In this document: piece by piece, positions 42,722-53,460 of the stretch
Position numbering within the stretch: the stretch's first letter is position 1
How the letters are laid out: the number at the start of each line of letters is the position of its first letter
From: an uncultured Flavobacteriales bacterium
GTDB lineage: Bacteria; Bacteroidota; Bacteroidia; Flavobacteriales_D; Crocinitomicaceae
Direction: 5' to 3'
Length of the DNA stretch: 64,000 nt
NCBI GenBank assembly: GCA_913059205.1
Contig: CAJXRM010000003.1
Coordinates: 30,037 to 94,036 of the forward strand
The notes under the pieces: generated by a model
Seen by the model: only the letters and a program-made list of their open reading frames with translations
The model's database searches: none
Told to the model about the DNA's origin: nothing
Program-made: the position numbers and the translations under genes

Positions 42722-42729
42722 TATCTTTG
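42722..42729 (+). promoter_or_regulatory. -7 element directly in front of guaA
   Basis: TATCTTTG is a perfect TAnnTTTG element ending 4 nt before the guaA ATG. With the usual distance to the start point, transcription would begin at or very near the A of the ATG (42734), which would make a leaderless mRNA. Confidence 0.45.
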
Positions 42730-42733
42730 TGCC

Positions 42734-44266
42734 ATGCATGAAAAAATATTGATACTTGATTTTGGATCTCAGTACACTCAGTTAATAGCTAGAAGAGTAC
42801 GTGAGTTAAATATTTATTGTGAAATTCACCCTTGGAATAAAACACCAGAGTTGGATGATTCAATTAAAGGAGTTATTCTTTCAGGAAGCCCTTTTTCAAC
42901 TCGAGATGAATCTTCGCCAAAACCTGATTTATCGAAAATTAAAGGGAATCTTCCATTGTTGGGAGTTTGTTTTGGAGCTCAATATTTGGCGAATAATTAT
43001 GGGGGAGAAGTGTTGCCTTCAACCATTAGAGAATATGGCCGTGCAAACCTATCTTCTGTTGATCATTCGAATGTGCTTACAAAAGGAATGACTGTTGGTT
43101 CACAAGTGTGGATGTCACATGGAGATACCATTAAAAAAGTGCCGGAAAATTATAAAATTATAGCGAGTACAAAGGATGTTGAAGTTGCTGGGTTTGAAAT
43201 CGAAGGAGAGAATACTTTTGGTATTCAATTTCATCCTGAAGTTTACCATTCGACAGAAGGTTCAATTTTGTTGAAAAACTTTTTAGTAGACGTTTGTGGT
43301 TGTACGCAAGATTGGACGCCTTCTGTTTTTGTCGATGAGACGGTCGCTAATCTAAAAGAACAAATTGGTGATGATTCAGTAATACTTGGTTTGTCGGGTG
43401 GTGTTGATTCATCAGTAGCCGCTGTTTTATTGCATAAAGCGATTGGAAAAAATCTTCATTGTATTTTTGTCGATAACGGTTTGCTACGTAAAAATGAATT
43501 CAATTCTGTTTTAGAATCCTATAAAGGAATGGGATTAAATGTAAAAGGTGTTGATGCCAGCCAAAAATTTTATTCAGAATTAAAAGGATTGACAGATCCA
43601 GAGGCAAAACGTAAAGCCATCGGTAAGGTGTTTATAGATGTGTTTGATGAAGAGTCAAAATTAGTGAAAGATGCTAAATGGCTGGGACAAGGAACCATAT
43701 ATCCAGATGTAATTGAGTCTGTTTCAGCAACGGGTGGACCGAGCGCAACAATTAAATCTCACCACAATGTTGGTGGATTGCCAGATTACATGAAATTAAA
43801 AGTAATTGAACCTCTTCGCCTTTTATTTAAGGATGAGGTAAGGCGTATTGGTCGCTCAATGAATATAGATGAAAATATATTGGGGAGACATCCTTTTCCT
43901 GGTCCTGGATTGGGAATTCGTATTTTAGGAGATGTGACGGCTGAAAAAGTCGCTATTTTGCAGGAGGTAGACCATATTTTTATTTCTACCTTAAAGGAAG
44001 ATGGATTGTATGAAGACGTTTGGCAGGCTGGAGCAATTTTCCTACCAATTCAATCTGTTGGAGTAATGGGAGATGAGCGTACTTATGAAAATGCGGTGGC
44101 GTTAAGAGCAGTGAGTTCAACGGACGGCATGACAGCAGACTGGTGTCATTTGCCTTATGAGTTTTTAGCTAAGGTGTCGAATAAGATAATTAATCAAGTG
44201 AAAGGCATTAACCGAGTAACTTATGATATTAGCTCTAAACCACCTGCTACAATTGAATGGGAATAG
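42734..44266 (+). CDS. guaA: GMP synthase (glutamine-hydrolysing)
   Basis: 510 residues (E. coli 525). Converts XMP to GMP with glutamine and ATP. Class I glutamine amidotransferase domain: [30 protein letters not shown] with the nucleophile Cys near residue 78, and the FHPEV part of the Cys-His-Glu triad. Synthetase domain: [18 protein letters not shown] (PP-loop) and the GMP-synthase-specific [20 protein letters not shown] and [17 protein letters not shown]. The ending [18 protein letters not shown] is the canonical terminus. Monocistronic or leading the LysM gene (45-nt gap). Confidence 0.97.
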   Translation: MHEKILILDFGSQYTQLIARRVRELNIYCEIHPWNKTPELDDSIKGVILSGSPFSTRDESSPKPDLSKIKGNLPLLGVCFGAQYLANNYGGEVLPSTIREYGRANLSSVDHSNVLTKGMTVGSQVWMSHGDTIKKVPENYKIIASTKDVEVAGFEIEGENTFGIQFHPEVYHSTEGSILLKNFLVDVCGCTQDWTPSVFVDETVANLKEQIGDDSVILGLSGGVDSSVAAVLLHKAIGKNLHCIFVDNGLLRKNEFNSVLESYKGMGLNVKGVDASQKFYSELKGLTDPEAKRKAIGKVFIDVFDEESKLVKDAKWLGQGTIYPDVIESVSATGGPSATIKSHHNVGGLPDYMKLKVIEPLRLLFKDEVRRIGRSMNIDENILGRHPFPGPGLGIRILGDVTAEKVAILQEVDHIFISTLKEDGLYEDVWQAGAIFLPIQSVGVMGDERTYENAVALRAVSSTDGMTADWCHLPYEFLAKVSNKIINQVKGINRVTYDISSKPPATIEWE

Positions 44267-44311
44267 GTTCTTGGCACAAGGATTGTTATTTCAGTTAAAT
44301 ATTTTTGAAAC

Positions 44312-46126
44312 ATGCGTATATTATTGGTATTGATTTTAGTTGCTCAGACAACTGTCGGATTTACTCAGCCAGGAGTAGCAAGAGAATTGGTGATAAAGGG
44401 AAAACACTATTTCGAGCACGACGTCGAAGCTGGAAACACGCTTTGGGGCTTGCAGAAAATGTACGGTGTTGACGTAGAGGAGATTATTGCTGAGAATCCA
44501 GAATTAAAAGATGGTATTAAAGTTGGTCAAAAATTATTGATCCCTAAAATCACAAATGAGGTAAGTGAAACAGAAGTGTTTTCAGATTATAAGGTGAAAA
44601 ATAGTGAAACGCTTTATGGGTTGTCAAAAAAATTTAATACAACAGTTGATCGTTTGATTGAGTTGAATCCAGAATTATCTGAAGGATTAAAAAAAGGTCA
44701 AACTATAAAAGTTCCAGGGAATTTCAAGGATGAAGAAACAGAAACGCAAATTGAAAAGGTAGAAGAGGTAAAGGAAGTTGTGCCGAACCCTTTTGTGGTA
44801 GAATCAACGAAGGAAGATGGAACCAAGGAATCGGTTAAAATCTCCTTTAGTGATTCGACTATTCGCCATTCAGTTCTTGCGCATGAGACAATGTATTCGA
44901 TTTCAAAACGCTTCATGGTTTCTATAGACGAAATAATGAAGAAAAATGGATTAACAAGCTCTTCAGTTAAGGAGGGTCAGGTCTTAATAATTCCTGTTAA
45001 AAGTGAAAGAATCGAAAGAGTTGATGTTAAAAAAGTTCCTGATTATTTAGCTAATAAAGGTCCTGGTGTCTCGAAAATTGTGAAAAAAGATGAATACACA
45101 ATTGCATTGTTTTTACCATTCTTTCTGGAGTACGGTTCTGGTTATTCAGAGTACGTTGCTAATCTTTCAGCTCAATTTTACATGGGAGCAATGCTTGCTG
45201 TGGATACCTTGGAAGCGAAAGGCTTAAGGGCAAAACTTCACGTTTTTGATACAAGAAACGACTCTATTACAATTGCAAAATTACTTCAAAACAGCATATT
45301 TGATAAAGTTGATTTGGTTATTGGCCCCTTGCTAGGTGAAAATGTCAATCAAGTCGCAACTTTTTGTAAAAATCGAGAAATTAGAATGGTATGTCCTGTT
45401 ACAAGTGATTCGTACGTCCTAGAAAATAATCCCTATTTCTTTTCCGCGGTACCTTCCAACATTACCTTGATGAATGGTTTGGCGAAATTTATGGTGAATA
45501 ATTATTCAAAAGATAATATTGTTCTTATAAAGCCAACTGACAAAAAGAGTTTGCCATTGTATGAATCATTTAGAAAAGCGTTTAATGAAACGCCTTTTAA
45601 TGGTTCTCGCCCACATCTCGTTGAAACAACGATTGACAATTTTAATACTTTTATCAAACGAGGTGTGAATACTAGATTTGTTGTTCCTACCGTTGATAAA
45701 ACGACGGCAATGAAGTTCATGAATAATCTGAACCGGTCTGCCTTTAGGTCAAGTGCAAATGATTTGTTTGTATACGGTACCAAAGAATGGGTGAACTTTA
45801 CTGATATTAATAATGTTTATAAGAACAAATATAATTTTCACTTTCCTAGTCCAAATCATTTAGATTATTACGAGGAGAAAGTTGTCGGATTAAATAAGGT
45901 TTATCGTAGTAGATACAAAACAGACATTTCAAAAATGGCTGTTCAGGGATATGATGTACTACTTTATTTTTCTAGTTCATTTTTTCTTGAAGGTAAAAGC
46001 ATCAATTTGATTATGAATAACTTCAATATGAAATCTATTTCAACTTCAGATGGTCAGGAAAATTCGAATGTTTTTATAATTGAACAAGACGATTTTAACT
46101 TGTTAAATGTGGGTGAGACACACTGA
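44312..46126 (+). CDS. LysM / periplasmic binding protein fusion
   Basis: 604 residues with signal peptide (ILVAQTTVGFTQ). Three LysM domains in a row: AGNTLWGLQKMYGVDVEEIIAENPEL...IP, NSETLYGLSKKFNTTVDRLIELNPEL...VP, and AHETMYSISKRFMVSIDEIMKKNGL...IP (residues about 30-75, 95-140, 185-235). A type I periplasmic-binding-protein-like half follows (from about 265: IALFLPFFLEYGSGYSEYVANLSAQFYMGAMLAVDTLEAKGLRAKLHVFDTRND, then VIGPLLGENVNQVATFCKNREIRMVCPVTSD). This reads as a peptidoglycan-bound sensor or stress-binding protein; no transporter is adjacent, so it is not a normal ABC receptor. Confidence 0.82.
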   Translation: MRILLVLILVAQTTVGFTQPGVARELVIKGKHYFEHDVEAGNTLWGLQKMYGVDVEEIIAENPELKDGIKVGQKLLIPKITNEVSETEVFSDYKVKNSETLYGLSKKFNTTVDRLIELNPELSEGLKKGQTIKVPGNFKDEETETQIEKVEEVKEVVPNPFVVESTKEDGTKESVKISFSDSTIRHSVLAHETMYSISKRFMVSIDEIMKKNGLTSSSVKEGQVLIIPVKSERIERVDVKKVPDYLANKGPGVSKIVKKDEYTIALFLPFFLEYGSGYSEYVANLSAQFYMGAMLAVDTLEAKGLRAKLHVFDTRNDSITIAKLLQNSIFDKVDLVIGPLLGENVNQVATFCKNREIRMVCPVTSDSYVLENNPYFFSAVPSNITLMNGLAKFMVNNYSKDNIVLIKPTDKKSLPLYESFRKAFNETPFNGSRPHLVETTIDNFNTFIKRGVNTRFVVPTVDKTTAMKFMNNLNRSAFRSSANDLFVYGTKEWVNFTDINNVYKNKYNFHFPSPNHLDYYEEKVVGLNKVYRSRYKTDISKMAVQGYDVLLYFSSSFFLEGKSINLIMNNFNMKSISTSDGQENSNVFIIEQDDFNLLNVGETH

Positions 46127-46127
46127 T

Positions 46128-46154
46128 AATCAATCAGGTTGGTTGATTTTTTTA
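46128..46154 (+). terminator. terminator after the LysM gene
   Basis: AATCAATC (46128-46135) pairs with GGTTGATT (46141-46148) with one G-U or mismatch and is followed by TTTTTTT. Confidence 0.65.
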
Positions 46155-46250
46155 TGCATTCATAGGGTTCTATTTAAAATTTATTGTATTTTTAGGCAAC
46201 CGTGTTAAATTATATACGTTTTAACCGCGTAAACTAGAAACTACAAACTC

Positions 46251-46643
46251 ATGAAAAAGATCTCCATTTTTTTCCTGTTTGTCTCTGTTGCTTATATTTC
46301 CGAAGCACAAGAGGACATTCAAGAAAGAATTACTTCTTCTCCGCAGCCGAATAAAATTGCCGTTGCAAATGAAGAAGTGAAAATCGAAAAATCAATCAAC
46401 AAAAGCACTACAATTTCAATCAGAGCAGGTGAGTCGCAAGTGACTCATGACAATGCTTATTTCTTAAACGAAATTGCTAAGATTGACAATCAAATTAGTG
46501 CGATTAATCAAAAAATAGCGATTATCAACAATGATCCAATTGAAGCTGAAAAAGCTACAAATCAAGGATGGTTTGAAGATATGGACAGAATTAAAGCCGA
46601 ATTGGAAGCCAAAAAGGCCACTATCCAAAATCAACTAAATTAA
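46251..46643 (+). CDS. small secreted coiled-coil protein
   Basis: 130 residues. Signal peptide MKKISIFFLFVSVAYISEAQ. The C-terminal half is an amphipathic coiled coil (NEIAKIDNQISAINQKIAIINNDPIEAEKA...MDRIKAELEAKKATIQNQL). Stands 11 nt before the 2035-residue adhesin gene, so probably an accessory protein of that adhesin. No family recognised. Confidence 0.68.
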   Translation: MKKISIFFLFVSVAYISEAQEDIQERITSSPQPNKIAVANEEVKIEKSINKSTTISIRAGESQVTHDNAYFLNEIAKIDNQISAINQKIAIINNDPIEAEKATNQGWFEDMDRIKAELEAKKATIQNQLN

Positions 46644-46654
46644 AATTAAAGAAA

Positions 46655-49600
46655 ATGAAAATTTTAGCATTAATTAGTTTAGTGGTTTTTCCATCTATTC
46701 TTTTCGCTCAAGGAGCAACTTGTGCAGACATGGATCCAATTTGTACGGATGTAGGAGCTTCTTTTACAGCAAATACTGGTACAACGTCTGAACCCGGAAA
46801 TAATTATGGGTGTTTAGCAACACAGCCAAATCCAAGCTGGTATTATTTTGAAGTGGCCACGAATGGTAATATTGACATGAGCTTAACGGCCGGATCTGAT
46901 ATAGATTTCATTATTTGGGGGCCATTTGCAAATTTAACTGCTGCACAGGCAAATTGTGGCTCTTTGGGTGCCAGTGTCGATTGTAGTTATTCGGCAACGA
47001 ATAATGAAACACCTTCAATCCCTGGAGCTGTTGCAGGTCAGGTTTACATTATGCTCATAACGAATTATGCCAGTGTTGTGCAAGATATAACATTGGTTCA
47101 AACAGGTGGGACAGGTTCAACGGATTGTAATATTGTCAGTAATCCGCCTTGTTTTATGAGTTATTTTGAGGCTACCGTGTCGGCTTGCGATGCAACTACT
47201 GGCACTTATTCAGTTTCTGGTTCAATCGAATTCGACGATCCGCCTACAACAGGAAATTTAATTGTGCAAGATTGTGATGGAAATCAAACTATTGTTGCTT
47301 CTGCACCATTCACAGTTAACGCTTCTGGTGAAGGAGTTGAAAATTTCAATTTAACTGGACTTGATCCAGATGGTGGACCTTGTAGCGTTACCGCTTTCTT
47401 TAGTGCGGATCCAACTTGTACTCAAGTATTAAATTATACGGCGCCGGAATGCATTTGTAATATCAGTTATTTTAGCGGAAATATTTCGCCTTGTGATGAT
47501 GCCACTGGAACATTTGATATAACAGGATATATTGAATTCGAAAGTGCGCCAACCACAGGTTCACTGACGTTTACAGATTGTAATGGGTATACAGATACTT
47601 ATTTTGCACCTTTCACAAGTCCACAGACTTTCGCCTTAACTAATATGGTATCGGATGGTACAACAAACTGTACGATTACAGCTACTTTTTCCGCAGACCC
47701 AGGTTGTTCGATTACATCTCCTTCGTTTAATTATCCAGCTTGTGTAATTGGACCGAACTGTCCTGTTGATATAGGGTCTTTTACAACTTCAGTTGCAGGA
47801 AGCTCTTCAACAGGAACGCAATTGTGTTTTGGAGACTCTTTTATTATTAATCCAGCGGGAGATTTTATTCCACCAGATGATATTGGAGATGATGGAACAT
47901 TTTCATACAATCCCGGATTGTGGTTGATGATCTATGATTGTCCTCCAACAATCGTTGCTCCAAATGACTTTTTAGGCGACCCATGTATGTTGGGAGGATG
48001 GGAAACAAATGATCCTGCCGGACCTTGGTCTGTTGATAATATTTATGGTGATAATAGTACGTACTATTTCGTTCCAGTTACTTTCTACGATTATGTGAAT
48101 GGAGTTTATTCATACTACTCAGCTGGAACACTTTGTTATGATATGGGACCAGCATATGAAGTAACTTTTTTAGCGCCAATAATTGAAAATACAGTTGAGG
48201 ATTGTTTTGCTGGAACGGCTACTTCTACGATATCAGGTGGTGCGCCATCATTTGATGGTTCCAATTTTAATATTGTTCCTGGTACCTTGTTACCTTCCAC
48301 AGCATCATTTGTGAATACAACAGCGGCGAATGGAGGTGCAATTACCATTACCGGTTTATTAGATGGTGATGCTTATTCTTATGAGGTTGAAGATCAGAAC
48401 GGATGTCCTATAACAATCTCGGGCATTTTTAACGGAATGCAAAATGCAGAATTCACGTATAACTTTAAATATTGTCAAGATGAGGTTGATCCAACAGCGA
48501 ACATTACAGGTGTTCCTGGAGGAGATTTTACTGCTGCACCAGCTGGGTTGGTTTTTTTAAACACAAATACTGGATTAATAGATCTTTCAGCATCAACTCC
48601 CGGCACATATACGATTACTTATGAATCACCTGCCGCAACATGTTGGGGTACGGAAACTTTCGTTTTGTCTATTAACCCATTGCCTTTAGTTAATGCAACT
48701 GAAGATAGTCCAATTTGCGACGATGGAGTTTCAACAATCCAATTAGCTGAAACTGGTGGCGAAGCTACAGAATGGTTATGGTCATCAAATGGATCTGCTA
48801 CTATTACAAATCCAACCGATCAAAATCCAGTGGTATCAAATGACGCTGTTAATGGTGAAGTTTTTACTGTAACAGTAACAAATGTAAATACCGGTTGTAC
48901 TAATACTGATCAAGTAAGTGTAATTGTTAACCCAATGAATACTATTGCAGCTGGGTTAAATCGAACTGTATGTTTGAACTCAGCAATGACCAATATTTCA
49001 TTGGCTACAACTGGAGCAACAGGTGCTACATTTGCTGGGTTACCTGCTGGTGTAACAGGTGTTTGGGCAGGTAATGTTGCTACAATTAGTGGTACGCCAA
49101 CAGCAGCAGGAACATTCAACTATACAGTAACAACAACCGGTGGTTGTCCGCCAGCAACGGCTACTGGAACTATCACGGTGAATCCAATAAATACAATTGC
49201 GCCAGGAACTAATCAGACGGTTTGTATAAATACTGCAATTGTAACTATTACTATGGCCACTACTGGAGCTACTGGAGCTACATTTGCAGGATTACCAGCG
49301 GGTGTCAGCGGATCATGGGCTGGAAATGTTGCTACAATTAGCGGAACACCAACCGCATCGGGAACATTTAATTACACTGTAACAACAACTGGAGGTTGTC
49401 CACCAGCAACAACAACAGGAACTATCACGGTGACACCATTAAATACAATAGCACCAGGAACTAATCAGACGGTTTGTATAAATTCTGCTATAACAAACAT
49501 CACTATGGCTACAACTGGAGCTACTGGAGCTACATTCGCAGGTTTACCAGCAGGTGTTACTGGTTCTTGGGCAGGAAATGTTGCAACTATAAGTGGCACA

Positions 49601-52600
49601 CCAACTGTTTCGGGAACATTTAATTATACGGTTACAACAACTGGTGGCTGTCCTCCAGCGACAACTAACGGAACAATTACAGTAAATCCTATTAATACGA
49701 TTGATGCAGGAACGAACCAATCAGTGTGTATGAATTCGGCGATAACTACAATTAGTTTAGCTACTACTGGTGCAACAGGAGCAACTTTTTCAGGATTGCC
49801 AGCAGGTGTTTCTGGATCTTGGGCGGGAAATGTTGCTACAATTAGTGGAACTCCAACAGTGTCAGGGGTATTTAATTATACGGTTACAACAACTGGGGGA
49901 TGTCCACCTGCCACAACGAATGGAACGATTACTGTAAATCCAGAAGAAGATGCATCATTCACATTGACTGATTTCTGTGATGGAGGAGCTAATTCGGCTA
50001 CAATTAATGGTACGGTAGGAGGTACGTTTGCTTTCAATCCACTTCCTGGTGATGGGGCAACAATTGATCCTTCAACGGGTGAAATATCGAATGAAGTTAG
50101 TGGAACAACATATACAGTTGAATATACAACACCTGGCGTATGTTCTGTATCTTCCACTGAAACAGTTACGATAAATCCAGGTCCAACACCTGTGATTTCA
50201 GGAAACCTTCAATATTGTGCAGGTCAAACCACAACATTAAGTACGACTGTAGCATATTCTTCGTATGTATGGTCAACAGGTGCTGTAACTCCAACAGTAG
50301 ACGTTACAATTGCAGATAATCCCATTACAGTTCAGGTAACTGATGCGTTGGGTTGTATTGGAACTTCCGCTGCTGTGAATGTTGCTGAGAACAGTGTTTT
50401 TGTTTATGACATCGCAATGGAGATTTGCCAAGGTGAATCAGTAGATATTCATGGTAATATGGAATCCGTTGCTGGAGTTTATTCTCAAACATTTACTTTG
50501 CCAACTGGTTGCGATAGCACGGCAAACGTTACATTAACTGTGAACCCATTGCCTATTGTAGATGCTGGTTCTGATGTTACGATTTGTAACGGTGAATCTA
50601 CGTTGTTAACGGCGACTGGAGCAACATCATATGTTTGGGACAATGGGTTAGGTGCTGGAAATAATTTTAATGTTTCACCAATTACAAACACTACCTATTC
50701 GGTTTCTGGAACCGATGCAAACGGATGTGAGAATACTGATAATGTAATAATCACAGTAAATCCACTTCCAACTGCATCAATATCAGGTACAACTACTATT
50801 TGTGATGGTGATGCTTCACCAGATATCACAATTACTGGAGCTAACGGAACAGCGCCTTATACTTTTACTTACAATATCAATGGCGGTGCAAATTTAACGG
50901 TTGTTTCTGTTGGAAATGATGCAGTCATTAGTGTTCCAAATTCTCCAAGCGGGGTTTACAATTATAATCTTGTTAGTGTCGAGGATGCAAGCGCAACAAA
51001 CTGCAGCCAAGCACAAATAGGAACTGCAACAGTTACGATTAATGCAAATCCAAACCCTTCAATTACTGGTGATATAGATTATTGTGAAGGATTTAATGCG
51101 ACTATCTCCGCAGACCAAGTTTATACAACTTACAATTGGTCTACTGGTGCCGCTTCTCAATCAATAGTTGTTACAACTGCTGACAATCCTATAACGCTTA
51201 CTGTAACGAACGCATTCGGTTGTTCTGGAACTTCTGCCGTATTTAATATAATAGAGAATCCAACGCCTATTATTGATGCAGGGCCAGATGTTGCTATTTG
51301 TCTAGGTGGCTCAACTGATTTAAGTGCTTCTGGAGCTAATTCTTATACTTGGGATAATGGTGTTGGAGCAGGTAACAACATTAATGTCACTCCTATAGCT
51401 GATATAACATATGTTGTAACTGGAACTGATGCAAATGGATGTATTGGAACAGATGATATTTCAATCGTTGTAAATGATCCGCCTACAGCAACTATCTCGG
51501 GCACAGCAACTATTTGTGAAAACGAATTGTCACCAACGATTACATTTACCGGGGCTAATGGAACTGAGCCATACACATTTACATATAATATCAATGGAGG
51601 ACCTAATTTGACAGTTAACTCAATTGGAGCAACTGCAAATGTTGTGGCGCCGAACAATCCTGCAGGAACGTATACTTATAATTTAGTTAGTGTAGAAGAA
51701 TCGAGTGTTAATAATTGTTCTCAAATTCAAACAGGGTCTGCTGTAATAACTATTAATTCATTGCCGATTGTAAATGCGGGGCCTGATCAGGTGGCATGTG
51801 GAAATGACGAGATAACTTTAACCGCTTCTGGAGCTAACAGTTACGTTTGGGATAACGGTGTAATGAATGGTGTACCATTTATTCCTTCAACAGGCAATTA
51901 CACGGTGGTAGGAACGGATGGTAATGGATGCTCAAATTCTGATGTTGTTTCAGTTGTAGTTTCACCAGTTCCGATGCCAGACTTTGATGTGAATTATACT
52001 GCTTGTGAACCTTTTATAGTTACCTTAACGAATACAACTCCAGGAGTTAGTGCGAATTGTGTATGGCAAATAAGTAATGGATCAGCGCCTATTCTTGGTT
52101 GTGGGCCGATAACCCTAACGATGGGACAAGCTGGAAGTTATGATGTTACCCTTACTACTTCAAATCTTGATGGCTGCACGGCTACAATTACCGAGTTGGA
52201 CGCGTTTGAATTTGAGGAGTCGCCGAACGCTTTTTTTACTCCATATAATACCACATTAACAACATTGAACACTGAAGTGCATTTTGAAAATGAATCAACT
52301 GGAGCTTCTTCATACGATTGGAGTTTTGGTGACAATTCTGGTAATTCAAGTGCTACAAACCCTGTTCATCAATACGATGAAAATGAAACTGGAAATTATT
52401 TGGTTACTTTAATCGCCTATTCAAACGCTGGTTGTTCAGATACGGCATATGGCTATATTAGGGTAGAGGAGGAAATTATCTACTATGTACCAAATACATT
52501 CACGCCAGATGATGATAGTTATAATCAATTTTTTCAACCAGTATTTACTTCAGGTTACGATCCATTCGATTATACTTTATTAATCTTTGATCGTTGGGGT

Positions 52601-52762
52601 GAAATTATTTTTGAATCACATGACGTTGATAAAGGATGGGATGGCACGTATTCAGGAAATTACAAGGTTCAGGATGGAACATATACCTGGAAAATTGAAT
52701 TTAAAACATCAATTAATGACAAACGAATTACCGATATTGGACATGTTAATGTTTTGAGGTAG
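46655..52762 (+). CDS. giant gliding-type adhesin with T9SS type B sorting domain
   Basis: 2035 residues. Signal peptide (MKILALISLVVFPSILFAQ), an N-terminal Cys-rich module (TCADMDPICTDVGASFTAN...) of the kind also found in the 16596 gene, three or more MAM/Ig-like regions, then four exact 84-residue repeats (about 762-1097; see repeat entry), further Ig-like domains, a PKD domain near 1870-1950 (FENESTGASSYDWSFGDNSG), and the C-terminal domain YVPNTFTPDDDSYNQFF...WGEIIFESHDVDKGWDGTYSG...KIEFKTSINDKRITDIGHVNVLR, the gliding-motility-associated type B sorting domain. Exported to the surface via the T9SS; likely attachment or motility filament. Confidence 0.85.
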   Translation: MKILALISLVVFPSILFAQGATCADMDPICTDVGASFTANTGTTSEPGNNYGCLATQPNPSWYYFEVATNGNIDMSLTAGSDIDFIIWGPFANLTAAQANCGSLGASVDCSYSATNNETPSIPGAVAGQVYIMLITNYASVVQDITLVQTGGTGSTDCNIVSNPPCFMSYFEATVSACDATTGTYSVSGSIEFDDPPTTGNLIVQDCDGNQTIVASAPFTVNASGEGVENFNLTGLDPDGGPCSVTAFFSADPTCTQVLNYTAPECICNISYFSGNISPCDDATGTFDITGYIEFESAPTTGSLTFTDCNGYTDTYFAPFTSPQTFALTNMVSDGTTNCTITATFSADPGCSITSPSFNYPACVIGPNCPVDIGSFTTSVAGSSSTGTQLCFGDSFIINPAGDFIPPDDIGDDGTFSYNPGLWLMIYDCPPTIVAPNDFLGDPCMLGGWETNDPAGPWSVDNIYGDNSTYYFVPVTFYDYVNGVYSYYSAGTLCYDMGPAYEVTFLAPIIENTVEDCFAGTATSTISGGAPSFDGSNFNIVPGTLLPSTASFVNTTAANGGAITITGLLDGDAYSYEVEDQNGCPITISGIFNGMQNAEFTYNFKYCQDEVDPTANITGVPGGDFTAAPAGLVFLNTNTGLIDLSASTPGTYTITYESPAATCWGTETFVLSINPLPLVNATEDSPICDDGVSTIQLAETGGEATEWLWSSNGSATITNPTDQNPVVSNDAVNGEVFTVTVTNVNTGCTNTDQVSVIVNPMNTIAAGLNRTVCLNSAMTNISLATTGATGATFAGLPAGVTGVWAGNVATISGTPTAAGTFNYTVTTTGGCPPATATGTITVNPINTIAPGTNQTVCINTAIVTITMATTGATGATFAGLPAGVSGSWAGNVATISGTPTASGTFNYTVTTTGGCPPATTTGTITVTPLNTIAPGTNQTVCINSAITNITMATTGATGATFAGLPAGVTGSWAGNVATISGTPTVSGTFNYTVTTTGGCPPATTNGTITVNPINTIDAGTNQSVCMNSAITTISLATTGATGATFSGLPAGVSGSWAGNVATISGTPTVSGVFNYTVTTTGGCPPATTNGTITVNPEEDASFTLTDFCDGGANSATINGTVGGTFAFNPLPGDGATIDPSTGEISNEVSGTTYTVEYTTPGVCSVSSTETVTINPGPTPVISGNLQYCAGQTTTLSTTVAYSSYVWSTGAVTPTVDVTIADNPITVQVTDALGCIGTSAAVNVAENSVFVYDIAMEICQGESVDIHGNMESVAGVYSQTFTLPTGCDSTANVTLTVNPLPIVDAGSDVTICNGESTLLTATGATSYVWDNGLGAGNNFNVSPITNTTYSVSGTDANGCENTDNVIITVNPLPTASISGTTTICDGDASPDITITGANGTAPYTFTYNINGGANLTVVSVGNDAVISVPNSPSGVYNYNLVSVEDASATNCSQAQIGTATVTINANPNPSITGDIDYCEGFNATISADQVYTTYNWSTGAASQSIVVTTADNPITLTVTNAFGCSGTSAVFNIIENPTPIIDAGPDVAICLGGSTDLSASGANSYTWDNGVGAGNNINVTPIADITYVVTGTDANGCIGTDDISIVVNDPPTATISGTATICENELSPTITFTGANGTEPYTFTYNINGGPNLTVNSIGATANVVAPNNPAGTYTYNLVSVEESSVNNCSQIQTGSAVITINSLPIVNAGPDQVACGNDEITLTASGANSYVWDNGVMNGVPFIPSTGNYTVVGTDGNGCSNSDVVSVVVSPVPMPDFDVNYTACEPFIVTLTNTTPGVSANCVWQISNGSAPILGCGPITLTMGQAGSYDVTLTTSNLDGCTATITELDAFEFEESPNAFFTPYNTTLTTLNTEVHFENESTGASSYDWSFGDNSGNSSATNPVHQYDENETGNYLVTLIAYSNAGCSDTAYGYIRVEEEIIYYVPNTFTPDDDSYNQFFQPVFTSGYDPFDYTLLIFDRWGEIIFESHDVDKGWDGTYSGNYKVQDGTYTWKIEFKTSINDKRITDIGHVNVLR
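48938..49945 (+). repeat. four tandem 252-bp repeats encoding He_PIG-like Ig domains
   Basis: Units start at 48938, 49190, 49442 and 49694 with an exact 252-bp period and no indels. Each encodes a domain of 84 residues with GAT-GATF-GLPAGV-GSWAGNVATISGTPT and FNYTVTTTGGCPPAT, matching putative-Ig (He_PIG) domains. Synonymous positions differ widely between units. Confidence 0.9.
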
Positions 52763-52776
52763 ATTTAATTAGTTTT

Positions 52777-52813
52777 AAGCCGTATGATTTTCATTTTAAT
52801 CATACGGCTTTTT
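52777..52813 (+). terminator. strong terminator after the 2035-residue adhesin gene
   Basis: AAGCCGTATGATT (52777-52789) pairs perfectly with AATCATACGGCTT (52798-52810), loop of 8, followed by TTT. The remaining gap to 53037 contains A/T-rich sequence with a TACCTTGT motif near 52943 as only promoter-like hint. Confidence 0.9.
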
Positions 52814-53036
52814 GTTTTTATTTTAAGGATAAATTTGAAATTTGTTAAGGTTTTTTGATTTTAATTACATTTTGAGAAAAAAAGTAAAATTTGAGGCAAC
52901 CTTTTGATTTTTTGAGAGTTTACTTTATATATTATTCTTACCTTGTACACGTTTTGTTAATTAAACAACCATGATAACACCTACAACTACTCAAACGAAA
53001 ACTTCAGTTTTCCAACTAAATCAGTACTTTAAAAAC

Positions 53037-53456
53037 ATGAATTCAATATTCTGTGCGATTTTATTTTCGCTGATGGGAACGTTGAATCTTTTTTCACAAA
53101 CAAATGAATGGGAATTAGTTAAAACACAAGAAGGAATTAATGTATTCTCGCAAATTATGACTTGTGAAGTTGAGGGGGCGCCCAATTCTTTTGATTATGT
53201 TGTGTTTAAAGTTGAAAACACAACAGTAAATCAATTGACAGTTGGACTTCACTTTGAGATTTATTTCGAAGAAGGGTGCAATGGTTGTGATGGATCTGAA
53301 GAAACTTCTACAGCTCTGGTGCTTGAACCAGGTGGATTCATAGAATCAACATGTTCTAATCCAGTTGACCAAATGTCGTATTTTATTTTAAATCCAGGCT
53401 TCGCTGATTCATGGAAATATACCCATTCGCAAGTACAAATTAATGTAATTCAATAA
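53037..53456 (+). CDS. small secreted protein paired with the second adhesin
   Basis: 139 residues from ATG 53037 (MNSIFCAILFSLMGTLNLFSQ). The extension from 52971 (MITPTTTQTK...) would add 22 residues ahead of the signal peptide and is unlikely. The mature part (NEWELVKTQEGINVFSQIMTCEVEGAPNSFDYVVFKVENTTVNQLTVGLHFEIYFEEGCNGCDG) is a single beta domain with a CNGC pair. The next gene starts 4 nt later, so it is probably cotranslated with the adhesin, like the small gene before the first adhesin. Confidence 0.65.
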   Translation: MNSIFCAILFSLMGTLNLFSQTNEWELVKTQEGINVFSQIMTCEVEGAPNSFDYVVFKVENTTVNQLTVGLHFEIYFEEGCNGCDGSEETSTALVLEPGGFIESTCSNPVDQMSYFILNPGFADSWKYTHSQVQINVIQ

Positions 53457-53460
53457 TCAT

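Noticed and set aside
52971..53036. Longer N-terminus of the small gene before the second adhesin
   Set aside because: It would put 22 polar residues ahead of a clear signal peptide; ATG 53037 is the better start.
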